Positions 36,207-45,296 of a stretch of DNA of 64,000 bases are shown here, one piece after another. The position numbers and the translations under genes were made by a program. The notes under the pieces were generated by a model. It made no database searches. It saw only the letters and a program-made list of their open reading frames with translations, and was not told where the DNA came from. Within the stretch, counting starts at the first letter, position 1, and each line of letters begins with the position of its first letter. The stretch is from Varibaculum timonense_A (lineage in GTDB: Bacteria; Actinomycetota; Actinomycetes; Actinomycetales; Actinomycetaceae), in the NCBI RefSeq assembly GCF_027694345.1, contig NZ_JAQEVU010000004.1, positions 124,001 through 188,000 of the forward strand, given 5' to 3'.

Positions 36207-37202
36207 ATGACAGATGACTTTATGTTGAAACCGACTATTCGTCCTCGCCGCCTGCGGGCTTTCCCCGCAATGCGCAACCTGATTGCGGAAACTCGGGTCA
36301 GTCCCGCCCAGCTGATGCTGCCCGCGTTCGTGCGAGACGGGATTGAGGAAGCTGTCGAGATTCCCTCTCTACCGGGGGTTTTTCAGCATACCGTGGAGTC
36401 TATTCGCGCCCTTGCCTCCGAATGCGTTAAAGCCGGAGTCGGCGGAATCATGCTGTTCGGGATTCCCAATACCGCTGATAAGGACGAGCAAGGCAGTCCT
36501 GCCTGGGATCCAGACGGGATTTTGAATCGCGGTATCCGCGCCGTGCGCGAAGAAGTAGGAGATGAGCTGGTAGTCGGGGCTGATACTTGCCTGGATGAGT
36601 TCACTAGCCACGGACATTGCGGGGTACTCACTGCTGACGGCCAAGTCGATAATGATGCCACCTTGCCGCTGTATGCCAAAATGGCGCTCAGCCAGGCGCG
36701 CGCCGGAGCCCATATGGTTGCGCCCTCGGGGATGATGGATGGCCAAATCGCGGTGATTCGCCAGGCGCTTGACGAGGCTGGATTCACCGACACCACCGTT
36801 TTGGCTTACTCGGCAAAATATGCCTCCGCTTTCTTTGGTCCTTTCCGGGATGCGGTTGCCTGCTCTCTAGAGGGCGATCGTCGCTCTTACCAGCAAGATC
36901 CCCGTAACCGCCGGGAGGGCGTATTTGAAACCCAGCTAGATTTAGCCGAGGGCGCCGATATGGTGATGGTTAAACCGGCTGGCTACTATCTGGATGTGCT
37001 GGCTGATGTGGCGGAAATGTCACCGGTTCCAGTCGCGGCCTACCAGGTCAGCGGGGAATACGCGATGTTAGAGGCAGCGGTCGCTAACGGATGGATTGAC
37101 CGCGAACGCGCCATTGATGAATCCTTGCACGCGATTGTGCGCGCCGGAGCCGATACAGTGCTCACTTATTGGGCGCTAGAGTACGCGCAGCGAGTAAAGT
37201 AA
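36207..37202 (+). CDS. hemB: Delta-aminolevulinic acid dehydratase (porphobilinogen synthase)
   Basis: Condenses two 5-aminolevulinate molecules to porphobilinogen. 331 residues. Metal-site segment DTCLDEFTSHGHCG has two Cys and an Asp, the usual actinobacterial variant between Zn and Mg types. Active-site lysines are in YSAKYASAFFGPFRDA and MVKPAGYYLDVL. GGGAG precedes ATG 36207. Next gene begins eight bases after the stop, so they are probably co-transcribed. It is separated by about 6 kb from the rest of the haem genes. Confidence 0.97.
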   Translation: MTDDFMLKPTIRPRRLRAFPAMRNLIAETRVSPAQLMLPAFVRDGIEEAVEIPSLPGVFQHTVESIRALASECVKAGVGGIMLFGIPNTADKDEQGSPAWDPDGILNRGIRAVREEVGDELVVGADTCLDEFTSHGHCGVLTADGQVDNDATLPLYAKMALSQARAGAHMVAPSGMMDGQIAVIRQALDEAGFTDTTVLAYSAKYASAFFGPFRDAVACSLEGDRRSYQQDPRNRREGVFETQLDLAEGADMVMVKPAGYYLDVLADVAEMSPVPVAAYQVSGEYAMLEAAVANGWIDRERAIDESLHAIVRAGADTVLTYWALEYAQRVK

Positions 37203-37210
37203 CCTGCTCA

Positions 37211-38824
37211 ATGCCTGATTCTCCCCGCGTGCTAGCAGTTTCCGAAGTGGCTCATGCCGCTAACTGCCAGTGGCGGCTCTGGTGCTACCTCACCGACCAT
37301 ATGGAGTTGAAATCTGCCGATGTTTTCCACCGTTATATCGGGGATTTAACTAACGCCGAGGAAGAAAAACTGGCTGCCCGCTACCGAGCCGCGGGTAAGA
37401 TTTTTCAAACAAATCTTGCAGCTACCAGCGCAGACCTTACGGGAACGCTTCCTTTCCTCCTTTACGAGGACGAATCCTGGGTATTGCAGTTACCGCGATT
37501 TTCTGCCCATGCCCGCCTAGATTCAGTACATCTCCTGGCTGGTTTCGCCCATTTAGCTGGCGCAAATCAGCAGTTGTTAAACGCTGCTTTCCCTACTTTA
37601 GAGGCTAAACTTGCTCCTTTCGCTCAAATCTTGCTAGCGGATGGTAAAACTGTAGATTTTCCGCTGCCAGAGCTAGAGGAACTGTGGGAACCTATTGCGG
37701 AGCAGGCGCGCACTTTAAGGAGCGACCAGGATTTACTGTCTGCTACCCCCGAGGAGGCTTGGCGCGCCCTCGACACCGTGTGTGGAAGCTGTTCGCACTG
37801 TGCGTGGGCGCTAGCGCGTTTCGATGACCCCTTGCTGATCAGCGGAGTGGGCCCGGGACTGCGCCGGGAGCTGCGAGGTGAGAATATCTTTACTGCCAGC
37901 GAGTTTGCTACAAATCCGCCTGCTGGTTACAGCCCGGAACTAATCCGACAAGCCCGCTTACAGGTCAGTCAAAACCCCGCAGAACTGCTGCTAGAAACTA
38001 ATCCCCTGGCTCCGGCGCTAATGGCTCTTCCCGCGCCCCAGGCGGGGGATGTGTATTTGGATTTCGAGAATGACTCCCTTTGGGGGTGGACACTCAAAGA
38101 CCATACCGGCCTCATTTACCTGGGTGGTTTGGTTTGTTTTGACGAAGAATCTTGGGGGGAGCAAAAATCTTTAACCCCGGCGTTGCCGATTCGCGGCCAC
38201 GACGCACTACCGGCAACAGGCAGCACAAACGTAGCGAAGGAAGTAGGGGAACTATCAAAACGCATCGGCGGAAAATATCAGAGTTTTTGGGCACATAACC
38301 GCGCCCAGGAACGCCAGCTACTAATTGATTTACTGGATTTTTTGCGACAGCGTTTCCGCCGGTTTCCTGGGATGCGTATTTATCATTATTCCCCACAAGA
38401 ACGCCTCTACCTGCAACGGTTATCTTCCCGTCACGGATTACTACAAGGGGAAGTGCGCGACTTGCTGGCAGCTAACGGCCCGATGCGGGACCTACAGCAA
38501 GTGGTGCAATCAGCTATTCGCACCGGTCAAGGCGGATATTCTCTGAAAGAGATGGAACCGTTCTATATGGGGTCTTGGATGCGTTCAGAGGATCTGGATA
38601 ATGGCGCGGATTCGGTGATTGTTTACGATACCCTGGCGCGAAAAGGCGTCCTCGAACCTGAAACTAAACTACCGGCTGAGGACGCCGAGCAGCTACGCCT
38701 CCTCGCCCTCTATAACGAGTATGACTGCTGTTCAACCGCACTTTTGCATCACTGGTTGGTTAATCAGCACCGCCGATCGCACCTAAGCGTCGCAACGGAA
38801 ACTATCGACCCTGAAGCCGAATAG
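37211..38824 (+). CDS. RecB-like putative nuclease, TM0106 family
   Basis: 537 residues. An N-terminal PD-(D/E)xK-like part begins VLAVSEVAHAANCQWRLWCYL, with a cysteine group CGSCSHCAW in the middle that may bind a metal or Fe-S cluster. A C-terminal RNase-H-like exonuclease part opens VYLDFENDSLWGW and closes with YNEYDCCSTALLHHWL. This two-domain order is that of predicted TM0106-family nucleases. Full-length relatives with a fused helicase are longer; this is the nuclease-only form. The open frame extends upstream into hemB, but ATG 37211 is chosen. Role in DNA repair or defence is not established. Confidence 0.75.
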   Translation: MPDSPRVLAVSEVAHAANCQWRLWCYLTDHMELKSADVFHRYIGDLTNAEEEKLAARYRAAGKIFQTNLAATSADLTGTLPFLLYEDESWVLQLPRFSAHARLDSVHLLAGFAHLAGANQQLLNAAFPTLEAKLAPFAQILLADGKTVDFPLPELEELWEPIAEQARTLRSDQDLLSATPEEAWRALDTVCGSCSHCAWALARFDDPLLISGVGPGLRRELRGENIFTASEFATNPPAGYSPELIRQARLQVSQNPAELLLETNPLAPALMALPAPQAGDVYLDFENDSLWGWTLKDHTGLIYLGGLVCFDEESWGEQKSLTPALPIRGHDALPATGSTNVAKEVGELSKRIGGKYQSFWAHNRAQERQLLIDLLDFLRQRFRRFPGMRIYHYSPQERLYLQRLSSRHGLLQGEVRDLLAANGPMRDLQQVVQSAIRTGQGGYSLKEMEPFYMGSWMRSEDLDNGADSVIVYDTLARKGVLEPETKLPAEDAEQLRLLALYNEYDCCSTALLHHWLVNQHRRSHLSVATETIDPEAE

Positions 38825-38932
38825 AATCCCGCCTGGGATTTACCCGCTTTGATTTAACCTGCACTTTTCGCTGAAGAAAAATTACAGCTAGCTCTACTGT
38901 TGCGGTCTCTATCCCCGTGGGAAAATGGGGTT

Positions 38933-39457
38933 ATGAGTGATAATCAACCCCAAGCAGACAGCTTCAGTAACCAGCACTATCCCGGGGGTCACCCCGGATT
39001 CTCCAACCCCTCTTTCCCTCAATATACTTCCGGGAGCGAATACCGGTCTTATCCCCCCACGATGCCCACCGCTCCCAGCGCTAATTCCGATAGCGGTCAG
39101 GTTAGCTCCGATGAGCGTACGATGGCGATCTTGGCACACTTAGCAGCCGTGATTGCAATGGTAGTTTCTGCTGGTTGGCTCACTTTTGTGGGGCCGCTGA
39201 TTGTCTGGTTTATTTATAAAGATAAAAGCCGGTTTGTGCGTAACGCTGCCGCCGGTGCCTTTAACTTTAACTTGGCGATGAGCATTACTTCTGTGGTGGC
39301 TTGGATACTTTGCTTCACCGTAATCTTGATACCTTTGTCCCTCATCGCATTTGCAGTGGTTTTCATAATGACCCTAGTGTGCTCGATTAAAGGCGCGGTG
39401 AAAGCCTCCAATAAGGAGTTTTATCACTACCCGTTTGGGATTAATCTTCTTGACTAA
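38933..39457 (+). CDS. DUF4870 membrane protein
   Basis: 174 residues. A polar N-terminus rich in Pro, Ser, Gln and Tyr (about 60 residues) is followed by a DUF4870/Tic20-like region: SSDERTMAILAHLAAVIAM, then WLTFVGPLIVWFIYKDKS, and a C-terminal helix pair around SITSVVAWILCFTVILI. Three to four helices in all. ATG 38933 is preferred over an upstream in-frame start at 38900 because the usual N-terminus of the family is short and polar. Function unknown. Confidence 0.8.
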   Translation: MSDNQPQADSFSNQHYPGGHPGFSNPSFPQYTSGSEYRSYPPTMPTAPSANSDSGQVSSDERTMAILAHLAAVIAMVVSAGWLTFVGPLIVWFIYKDKSRFVRNAAAGAFNFNLAMSITSVVAWILCFTVILIPLSLIAFAVVFIMTLVCSIKGAVKASNKEFYHYPFGINLLD

Positions 39458-39627
39458 CTCTCCGGTAAACCCTAGAAACTATTTGTGACCTATGATACTT
39501 AAAGGGCTATCTTCCTGGTAAGCGGATTTTCGCTACCCAATTGTTTTCGTTTTCAGATTTTTCCTGTCCCTGTTCCAGGATTCTTTCAGCCCAGAGCGTA
39601 AAGGTATCATTTGTTGATTTGGATTAC

Positions 39628-39642
39628 CTAAGCGAGACTTAG
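39628..39642. promoter_or_regulatory. Inverted repeat before the FtsX-type ABC operon
   Basis: CTAAG-CGAGA-CTTAG, perfect 5-bp arms, 22 bases before the TTG start of the first permease gene. It overlaps a weak DtxR-like match (13 of 19 at 39613-39631), a score that could arise by chance. Confidence 0.3.
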
Positions 39643-39664
39643 ATTATTTTGAAAGGATTCACAC

Positions 39665-41032
39665 TTGTCCTTTATCGGGAGAGCCTGGCGCTACGTAGTC
39701 AGGAAACCAGTAAGAACCATTGTTATATTAGCGGTACTCACAGTGGTAGCTACCGTTTTGATGTCGGCAGATGCCATTGAGAGGGCGAGCGCACGCGAAG
39801 GCGCAAAGGTAGAAGCGAAAGCGGGCGCCGGTTTCGTCCTCGGAAATAATCCCCAGTTCAATCAAGGAACCCCGCGGGGAGCCGGTACTGTTAAAGGTGC
39901 AGACATAGAGAAAATCGCGAAACTATCTGGCGTTAAAAGCTATGTTGCCAGGCAAAACGTTACAGCCGATTTGGTTGATGCTAAGACCCAAAGACTAGGC
40001 ACCAATGATTATGACGAGAAAAAAGAAGCACAATTCGGTAATGCCGTGAACGTTTGGGGAGTAAACCGCACCGATATCGATAATAACTTCCGTTCAGGAG
40101 CGCTCACCCTAGTTTCCGGGCGACATCTAAAACCTGAGGACCGCAATAAAGCCATCATTCACGAAGATTTAGCGAAAGCAAACGGTCTTAAACTTGGTAG
40201 CAAATTGAAACTAAAGGGAAATCCCTACGACGTGGACAATTCCCGTAAATCTACCGCTCAAACCGAAGCAGAAATCGTGGGGCTAGTTCGCGGTTCTAAC
40301 ACTCGACAAGCTGCCCAACGCAGTGAGCTGTTTTCCAATACGGTATATACAGACCTGGACACCACCCGCGCCCTCTATCAAATGAATAAAGACAACGAGA
40401 TTTACCAGGACGCGAATTTCTTTGTTGCCTCCAACGCAGATTTAGAAAAAGTTCAAAAAGAGGCCAGTGCCTTAAAGATTGATTGGCAAAACTATCAGCT
40501 TTCGCCCTCTACCCAATACCTTGCTGGAATTACTGGGGCAATCAGTGGAATAAACTCGCTGATGAGCACCACTAAGATTGCGGCATTTGGATTCGCGTTG
40601 TTGATATTAACGCTGGTGCTTTTCTTGTGGATGAATGAACGGAAGAAAGAAACCGGGGTACTGCTATCGGTGGGCACCTCAAAGCGAAGTATTTTTGCCC
40701 AATACCTGTGCGAACTGGTAGTAACTGCGATTCCCGCTTTCATATTGGCGTTCTTTGCGTCCCGCTCGATTGCGCAATGGCTAGGGGATTCAGTTCTATC
40801 ATCGGTAAACAATTCGCTGCTACAGGAACTATCCCAGACTGGACAGGCGGGCGCGGATATTGAATCATCGACTGCCACGAAAACCCTTGACACCTTGGCA
40901 GTATCGCTTTCTACCCCCTCGGTCGTTACCGCGGTGCTATTAACCCTGCTAGTGGGAGCTATTTGTGTGCTGGTAGCATCCTTACCGATGCTGCGTCGCC
41001 CCCCGCGCGCCCTATTGGTGGATATCAAATGA
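39665..41032 (+). CDS. ABC transporter permease, FtsX/MacB type (first)
   Basis: 455 residues. One N-terminal helix (RTIVILAVLTVVATVLMSAD), a large extracytoplasmic MacB-type domain of about 240 residues, then three C-terminal helices (IAAFGFALLILTLVLFLWMN; a second near VVTAIPAFILAFFASRSI; a third at AVLLTLLVGAICVLVASLPM) and the final cytoplasmic RRPPRALLVDIK. TTG 39665 follows GAAAGGA. The next permease overlaps by four bases. With the ATPase at 42252 this forms a complete FtsX-family exporter or mechanotransmitter. Substrate not evident from sequence. Confidence 0.9.
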   Translation: MSFIGRAWRYVVRKPVRTIVILAVLTVVATVLMSADAIERASAREGAKVEAKAGAGFVLGNNPQFNQGTPRGAGTVKGADIEKIAKLSGVKSYVARQNVTADLVDAKTQRLGTNDYDEKKEAQFGNAVNVWGVNRTDIDNNFRSGALTLVSGRHLKPEDRNKAIIHEDLAKANGLKLGSKLKLKGNPYDVDNSRKSTAQTEAEIVGLVRGSNTRQAAQRSELFSNTVYTDLDTTRALYQMNKDNEIYQDANFFVASNADLEKVQKEASALKIDWQNYQLSPSTQYLAGITGAISGINSLMSTTKIAAFGFALLILTLVLFLWMNERKKETGVLLSVGTSKRSIFAQYLCELVVTAIPAFILAFFASRSIAQWLGDSVLSSVNNSLLQELSQTGQAGADIESSTATKTLDTLAVSLSTPSVVTAVLLTLLVGAICVLVASLPMLRRPPRALLVDIK

Positions 41033-42243
41033 GAACATTAAGTGTATGGAGACGCGCCTGGTATTCAATCAGTCGCCGACCGCGCCGCGCCTTGCTGCTT
41101 ACCTTGATAATGAGCGTAGTTTTTACTGCTCTAGTTTCACAATCAGGGGTTCGCGGACAAGTCGCCCAGATTTCAGATGCCATTAACTCGGGGGTAAACG
41201 CCGGTTTTACCGCTCAAAGCCAAAACGGAATGCTAGCGCAAAGTGAGGCAGAGAAACTAGCACAAATTCCGCAGGTTAAGCGATACTCTTTTGAAAAAGA
41301 GACTCTCGCTAAACCTGAGGGCGCACAGCTGGTAGCCAGCGCAAGCGGGATTCAACTGGATGCGGCTTTTGCTGGGAATGCCGGAATCATTGGCACGCGC
41401 AACAGTGATTTAAACCCGTCATTCTTGGGCAAACTCTACCGTTTAGAAAGCGGTAAACACCTTAAAGACACAGGGCAGGGGGCACTAATTCACCGTGACT
41501 TCGCCAAACGAAACTCTTTACAGGTGGGTAGCGAGCTTCGCCTTTCCCAAAACGGCACGGAAGTAAAAGTACCGGTAGTCGGAATTTTCAGTGGGAAAAC
41601 CGAGAATCCAAGCGGGCTTCCCTCTGGGGCTTCAGAAAACCAGATTTTCACAGATTTAGCTACCAGCCAACGTTTAGGGGGTAAAGACCTCAGCGTTGCC
41701 CGCTATTTCACTTCCGGCGCAGACACTTTACCGGCGGCTTTACGTTCCGCTCAGCAAGCGACACCGAAGCTAACTATTGAATCTAACGCGACCCAGTTCG
41801 CGGGAGTGCTAGCTAGTCTTTCCGGGGTAAATAAGCTGCTGACAGGATTAGCTTTCGGAATAGGGGGAGCCGGGCTGGCCGCCCTCGCCCTGGTCATGAT
41901 TTTTTGGATCCGAGGACGTACCCGCGAAATTGGGGTGCTGCTGGCGGTTGGTAAAACCAAGATTGACATATTGAGACAGCTCATCATAGAAAGCGCTATT
42001 TTAGCGCTAGTGGGTAGCGCGATAGGGGTACTGGTGGGAAGTCTTTTATCTTCCCGGGTTTCTTCCCTGGTATTTGCCAACTCTGCTACTCCCTCTTTAT
42101 CCGCGTTGAGCACGGTCGGCAACGTTGGGGGAGTGCTTAGCGCAGCCGCCCTCGGATATGCAATTACTTTCGCAGCGCTCCTGTTAGCAACCCTGCCCCT
42201 TCTTCATCAAACCCCGAGAGCCATTCTCTCTAAAAACAGTTAG
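41029..42243 (+). CDS. ABC transporter permease, FtsX/MacB type (second)
   Basis: 404 residues, paralogous to the preceding gene and with the same plan: N-terminal helix (RRALLLTLIMSVVFTALVSQ), extracytoplasmic domain, three C-terminal helices (FGIGGAGLAALALVMIFWI; ESAILALVGSAIGVLVGSLL; a last one near the end), closing with HQTPRAILSKNS. ATG 41029 overlaps the previous stop (ATGA), so the true start is this one and not the longer frame from 40963. The two permeases probably form a heterodimer. Confidence 0.9.
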   Translation: MRTLSVWRRAWYSISRRPRRALLLTLIMSVVFTALVSQSGVRGQVAQISDAINSGVNAGFTAQSQNGMLAQSEAEKLAQIPQVKRYSFEKETLAKPEGAQLVASASGIQLDAAFAGNAGIIGTRNSDLNPSFLGKLYRLESGKHLKDTGQGALIHRDFAKRNSLQVGSELRLSQNGTEVKVPVVGIFSGKTENPSGLPSGASENQIFTDLATSQRLGGKDLSVARYFTSGADTLPAALRSAQQATPKLTIESNATQFAGVLASLSGVNKLLTGLAFGIGGAGLAALALVMIFWIRGRTREIGVLLAVGKTKIDILRQLIIESAILALVGSAIGVLVGSLLSSRVSSLVFANSATPSLSALSTVGNVGGVLSAAALGYAITFAALLLATLPLLHQTPRAILSKNS

Positions 42244-42251
42244 GAAATATT

Positions 42252-42884
42252 ATGAGCATTTTGCAGTTAGATAACCTTAATTACGTTTACCCAGGAACTA
42301 GCACCCAGATTCTTTCTGAGGTTTGCAATGAGTTTGAGATAGGTAAGTTTTATGCGATTGTTGGCGCTTCCGGGGCTGGAAAATCCACTTTATTGAATCT
42401 GCTTGCCGGTTTAGATAAGCCCACTTCCGGCGCGGTCTGCTTTGATGGAACCGATATTGCTAAAACCGGGTATTCGCGCCATCGTAAAAAGCAGATTTCT
42501 CTAGTTTTCCAAAACTATAACCTGATTGATTATTTAACTCCGCTAGAGAATCTGCGCTTAGTGAACGGGAAAGCGAAAGCTTCGACCTTAACTGAGCTGG
42601 GTTTGTCTGAAAAGGAGGCGCGGCGCAGCGTAATGGCACTGTCTGGTGGGCAGCAACAGCGGGTAGCTATCGGGAGGGCATTAGTATCGGGAGCACCCAT
42701 TATTCTTGCTGATGAGCCTACTGGCAATCTGGATGAAAAAACCGCTAACGAAGTGATTGAGATATTACAGCGAGCAGCACATGAACAGAATAAATGCGTT
42801 ATCGTGGTTACCCATTCGCGTCAGCTTGCCCGCAGTGCGGATGTCACTTTGCGCCTAACCCGCCGCAAGCTAGTCGCTGCCTAA
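42252..42884 (+). CDS. ABC transporter ATP-binding protein, MacB/LolD type
   Basis: 210 residues. Walker A GASGAGKSTLLN, Q-loop LVFQNYNLIDYLTPLENL, signature LSGGQQQRVAIGRAL, Walker B IILADEPTGNLDEKT, H-loop VVTHSRQLA. LADEPTGNLD is typical of FtsE/LolD/MacB/HrtA ATPases. It starts nine bases after the second permease. In corynebacteria an ATPase plus FtsX-type permease (HrtAB) exports surplus haem and lies beside a haem-sensing two-component system; the arrangement here, near haem genes and a NarL-type system, makes that a fair hypothesis. Confidence 0.94.
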   Translation: MSILQLDNLNYVYPGTSTQILSEVCNEFEIGKFYAIVGASGAGKSTLLNLLAGLDKPTSGAVCFDGTDIAKTGYSRHRKKQISLVFQNYNLIDYLTPLENLRLVNGKAKASTLTELGLSEKEARRSVMALSGGQQQRVAIGRALVSGAPIILADEPTGNLDEKTANEVIEILQRAAHEQNKCVIVVTHSRQLARSADVTLRLTRRKLVAA

Positions 42885-42928
42885 AAGGCAGGGCGAAGGA
42901 ATAGCGCTAAGGCGACCAGGTGTAGTGG

Positions 42929-42990
42929 AGGGCGAGCGCACCTCGGTTTTAGTTTTGCAGTCACTAAAACCGAGGTTGCAGCTCGCTCTC
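42929..42990. repeat. Long imperfect hairpin at the start of the accessory region
   Basis: Inner arms CCTCGGTTTTAGT (42941-42953) and ACTAAAACCGAGG (42963-42975) are exact complements. Outer arms GAGGGCGAGC and GCTCGCTCTC (42929-42938, 42981-42990) pair with one mismatch. It separates the ABC operon from the convergent restriction gene; probable terminator for both. Confidence 0.7.
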
Positions 42991-43070
42991 TGCTCACTTT
43001 AAGAACCGTCATTGGCGGGGGGATTGGGTCCGAGTTTCTAGGCAGCATCCGATACTGGACAATATCCGCA

Positions 43071-44372
43071 TTAATCAACAATCGATAGCAGCCACCGTAA
43101 CCAGCTAATCACGGTGCGCGCGCGTCTATTTACCGTAGAGTCTGCATCACAAACATTTAGTTCACGCATTAGTGAAATCACCGTATTACTGTCTGGTATT
43201 TGCCCAGTTATATAGGTCTGCTGAAATAGCTTGTTGAATATTTCATGCTCGAACATGTATTCAGCAAAGGCTAGTTGTCTATCACGCTTTCCGAGCTTTA
43301 TCACTTTTTTGGCTCGCGCAGATAAGGTGGTTCTGCTTTTAGTTGAACGGTCGAAAAGACCAAGATATTCGCCTGCTGCCGGATAGTAGGCTGCTTGTCT
43401 CTGAACGGTTCCCATGAACTGTGTAATCTCATCAGTGGTCATGCTATTGCCCTCAACACCCGCCATATTCTCCATTAATGAGACTATCCGGTCGAATTTA
43501 TCTGCCTGTATAAAGGGTATTTTCGTGGTATTTTTATCGTCACTGGTGAGAATGCGTACCTTTTTGCGCACATCCTCTAAATCACTGGTGGTAATACGTT
43601 GATTCTCGAAAGTATAGACCCCACTCTGCACTAACTCTAATGAGTTATAGTCCTCCAAATCAGCAAATCTATACTCATAGAGATAGTAGGTCATATTAGT
43701 GTACTGGGAAAACACCAGGCGTATTGGCTTCTTCACTAATGCCTGGTATTTTCTGTAAGGATAGTAGAGCTGGCGTACATGGAAGTCATCATTCAAGATG
43801 TTTTTAGCTTCCATAATGATTACCGAGTCCTTATTTTCAAAACCACCATCAATCTCTAACTGCGCACCCCGCACTGCAATACGAACTTTATTGTTATTAG
43901 TACAGGCGACCTTAAAATCAAAATCTCCTGTACCCATTCGACCATTGAAGGTTTCAACCGTATTGTCATTATCATCGGTATTTAGAAATTCATCTAAGAT
44001 ACCTGCTGCAAGCAGAGCATTTATCGCATTTGCTTCACTGGTTATATTGTCTGCCTGTAAAGTTTCAAAGTCTGGTAACGAACATAAAACAGGTTTTGTA
44101 TCTGAAACCTGTTCAAATCCATGATGAAGTATAAAGTCTCCCAATACGTATAAGCGTCTGGATATTGGAAGAACATTAATCCCCCGTGCCTTCAGCGGCT
44201 GAGGCACGCCTTCCGAGGTATCGTGTTTTGTCATTAGACGCGGTTCCCGGAATTTCTTTATCTCTGACGCTGGCAGTTCATAAACGCCACCATCGGCAAT
44301 AGTTTCCATTATTTCGGGATGTGCTGCAAGAATGCCATTCCAGGCTTCATTGGTTTTATTCTCTTCAGCCAC
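43071..44372 (-). CDS. Type II restriction endonuclease (partner of Dam-type methylase)
   Basis: 433 residues. The middle has QLEIDGGFENKDSVIIMEAK, that is D-x(n)-E-x-K, the PD-(D/E)xK nuclease signature, followed by VRQLYYPYRKYQALVKKP, a stretch seen in restriction enzymes paired with adenine methylases. The C-terminal ~120 residues look like a DNA-binding winged-helix part. The GTG start lies inside the last codons of the methylase gene (eight-base overlap), so the pair is co-translated. From the Dam-like partner I infer GATC or a related site. Composition is more AT-rich than the haem genes, suggesting transfer. Confidence 0.75.
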   Translation of the reverse strand: MAEENKTNEAWNGILAAHPEIMETIADGGVYELPASEIKKFREPRLMTKHDTSEGVPQPLKARGINVLPISRRLYVLGDFILHHGFEQVSDTKPVLCSLPDFETLQADNITSEANAINALLAAGILDEFLNTDDNDNTVETFNGRMGTGDFDFKVACTNNNKVRIAVRGAQLEIDGGFENKDSVIIMEAKNILNDDFHVRQLYYPYRKYQALVKKPIRLVFSQYTNMTYYLYEYRFADLEDYNSLELVQSGVYTFENQRITTSDLEDVRKKVRILTSDDKNTTKIPFIQADKFDRIVSLMENMAGVEGNSMTTDEITQFMGTVQRQAAYYPAAGEYLGLFDRSTKSRTTLSARAKKVIKLGKRDRQLAFAEYMFEHEIFNKLFQQTYITGQIPDSNTVISLMRELNVCDADSTVNRRARTVISWLRWLLSIVD

Positions 44373-45198
44373 TGATTAATACCTCATTGACGGCGCCGCG
44401 CAGATTGCCTTTACTGTTAATCGCTCTTCTTGCTTTTACAGTTTTAATATTGAAACCCTCATATAGTTCCCGTATCCCAGGACAATCACTATTTGACTGC
44501 AAAAATGCGATTCCACTGTTTCTTAATCTTAGGCATTCGTCTCGTAATCTAACCTGTTCTTCGTACCCAAAACCGTTCAGAGTGTAACCAGTGAAAGCGG
44601 AGGTAGCTGATACGGGCATATAGGGCGGATCTAGATAGACGAACGCATCTTCAGGTAATTCAGCTAAAGCGTCAGCGTAATCTCCACACCTAATATCAAC
44701 ATCGTTTTGTAAGTATTTAGATAATGCCCTAATACCGGGTTCGTTTACTATATTGGGGTGCTTATAGTTACCGTAGGGAACATTGATTTGCCCTTGGGAA
44801 TTCACCCGGAACAAACCATTGAAGCAGGTCTTGTTTAGATATATCACTCTCGCAGCCCGCTCGGTGCTAGACAAATGCGAAAACGAAGGTTTACGGTCTA
44901 GGGCTCTGACTTCATAATAATAGTCGCGGCTGTTTAAAGCTTCATGTTGGCGTAGTAGATCTAGTAGCTCATCGGGGTCGTCACGAACTGTGCGGTAAAC
45001 GTTAATCAGTTCGCCATTGGAATCATTGATACGCGCCCGTTTAGGCTGTGTATCGAGCAGCAGCGCTCCGCCACCTATAAACGGTTCTACATATAAGGAG
45101 AAAGATTCAGGAATTAAAGGCGATATTTCGGAAAGTAGTTGTCGCTTACCACCCACCCACTTCAAAATGGGTTTGAGCAAAGTGTTTTCCTTCGTCAT
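44365..45198 (-). CDS. DNA adenine methyltransferase, Dam/DpnM (D12) class
   Basis: 277 residues. N-terminal KWVGGKRQLLSEI and the SAM-binding EPFIGGGALLLD, then the catalytic DPPYMP motif (N6-adenine class) in VYLDPPYMPVSATSAFTGYT. Full length for the D12 family. Target inferred to be GATC, as for Dam, DpnM and relatives, but not provable from sequence. GGGAAAG precedes ATG 45198. It precedes and overlaps the restriction gene on the same strand: methylase first, nuclease second. Confidence 0.93.
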   Translation of the reverse strand: MTKENTLLKPILKWVGGKRQLLSEISPLIPESFSLYVEPFIGGGALLLDTQPKRARINDSNGELINVYRTVRDDPDELLDLLRQHEALNSRDYYYEVRALDRKPSFSHLSSTERAARVIYLNKTCFNGLFRVNSQGQINVPYGNYKHPNIVNEPGIRALSKYLQNDVDIRCGDYADALAELPEDAFVYLDPPYMPVSATSAFTGYTLNGFGYEEQVRLRDECLRLRNSGIAFLQSNSDCPGIRELYEGFNIKTVKARRAINSKGNLRGAVNEVLISG

Positions 45199-45296
45199 TT
45201 ACTTTCCCACTCGTACTTAAACAATCCCATCAACCGCATTTGAACGATAAGACGCCAAAAAGCTTTAGCACTTTATAAGGCAAGGATACCTGATGA

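Noticed and set aside
39613..39631. DtxR-like box before the FtsX-type ABC operon
   Set aside because: 13 of 19 matches; several such hits are expected by chance in a window of this size.
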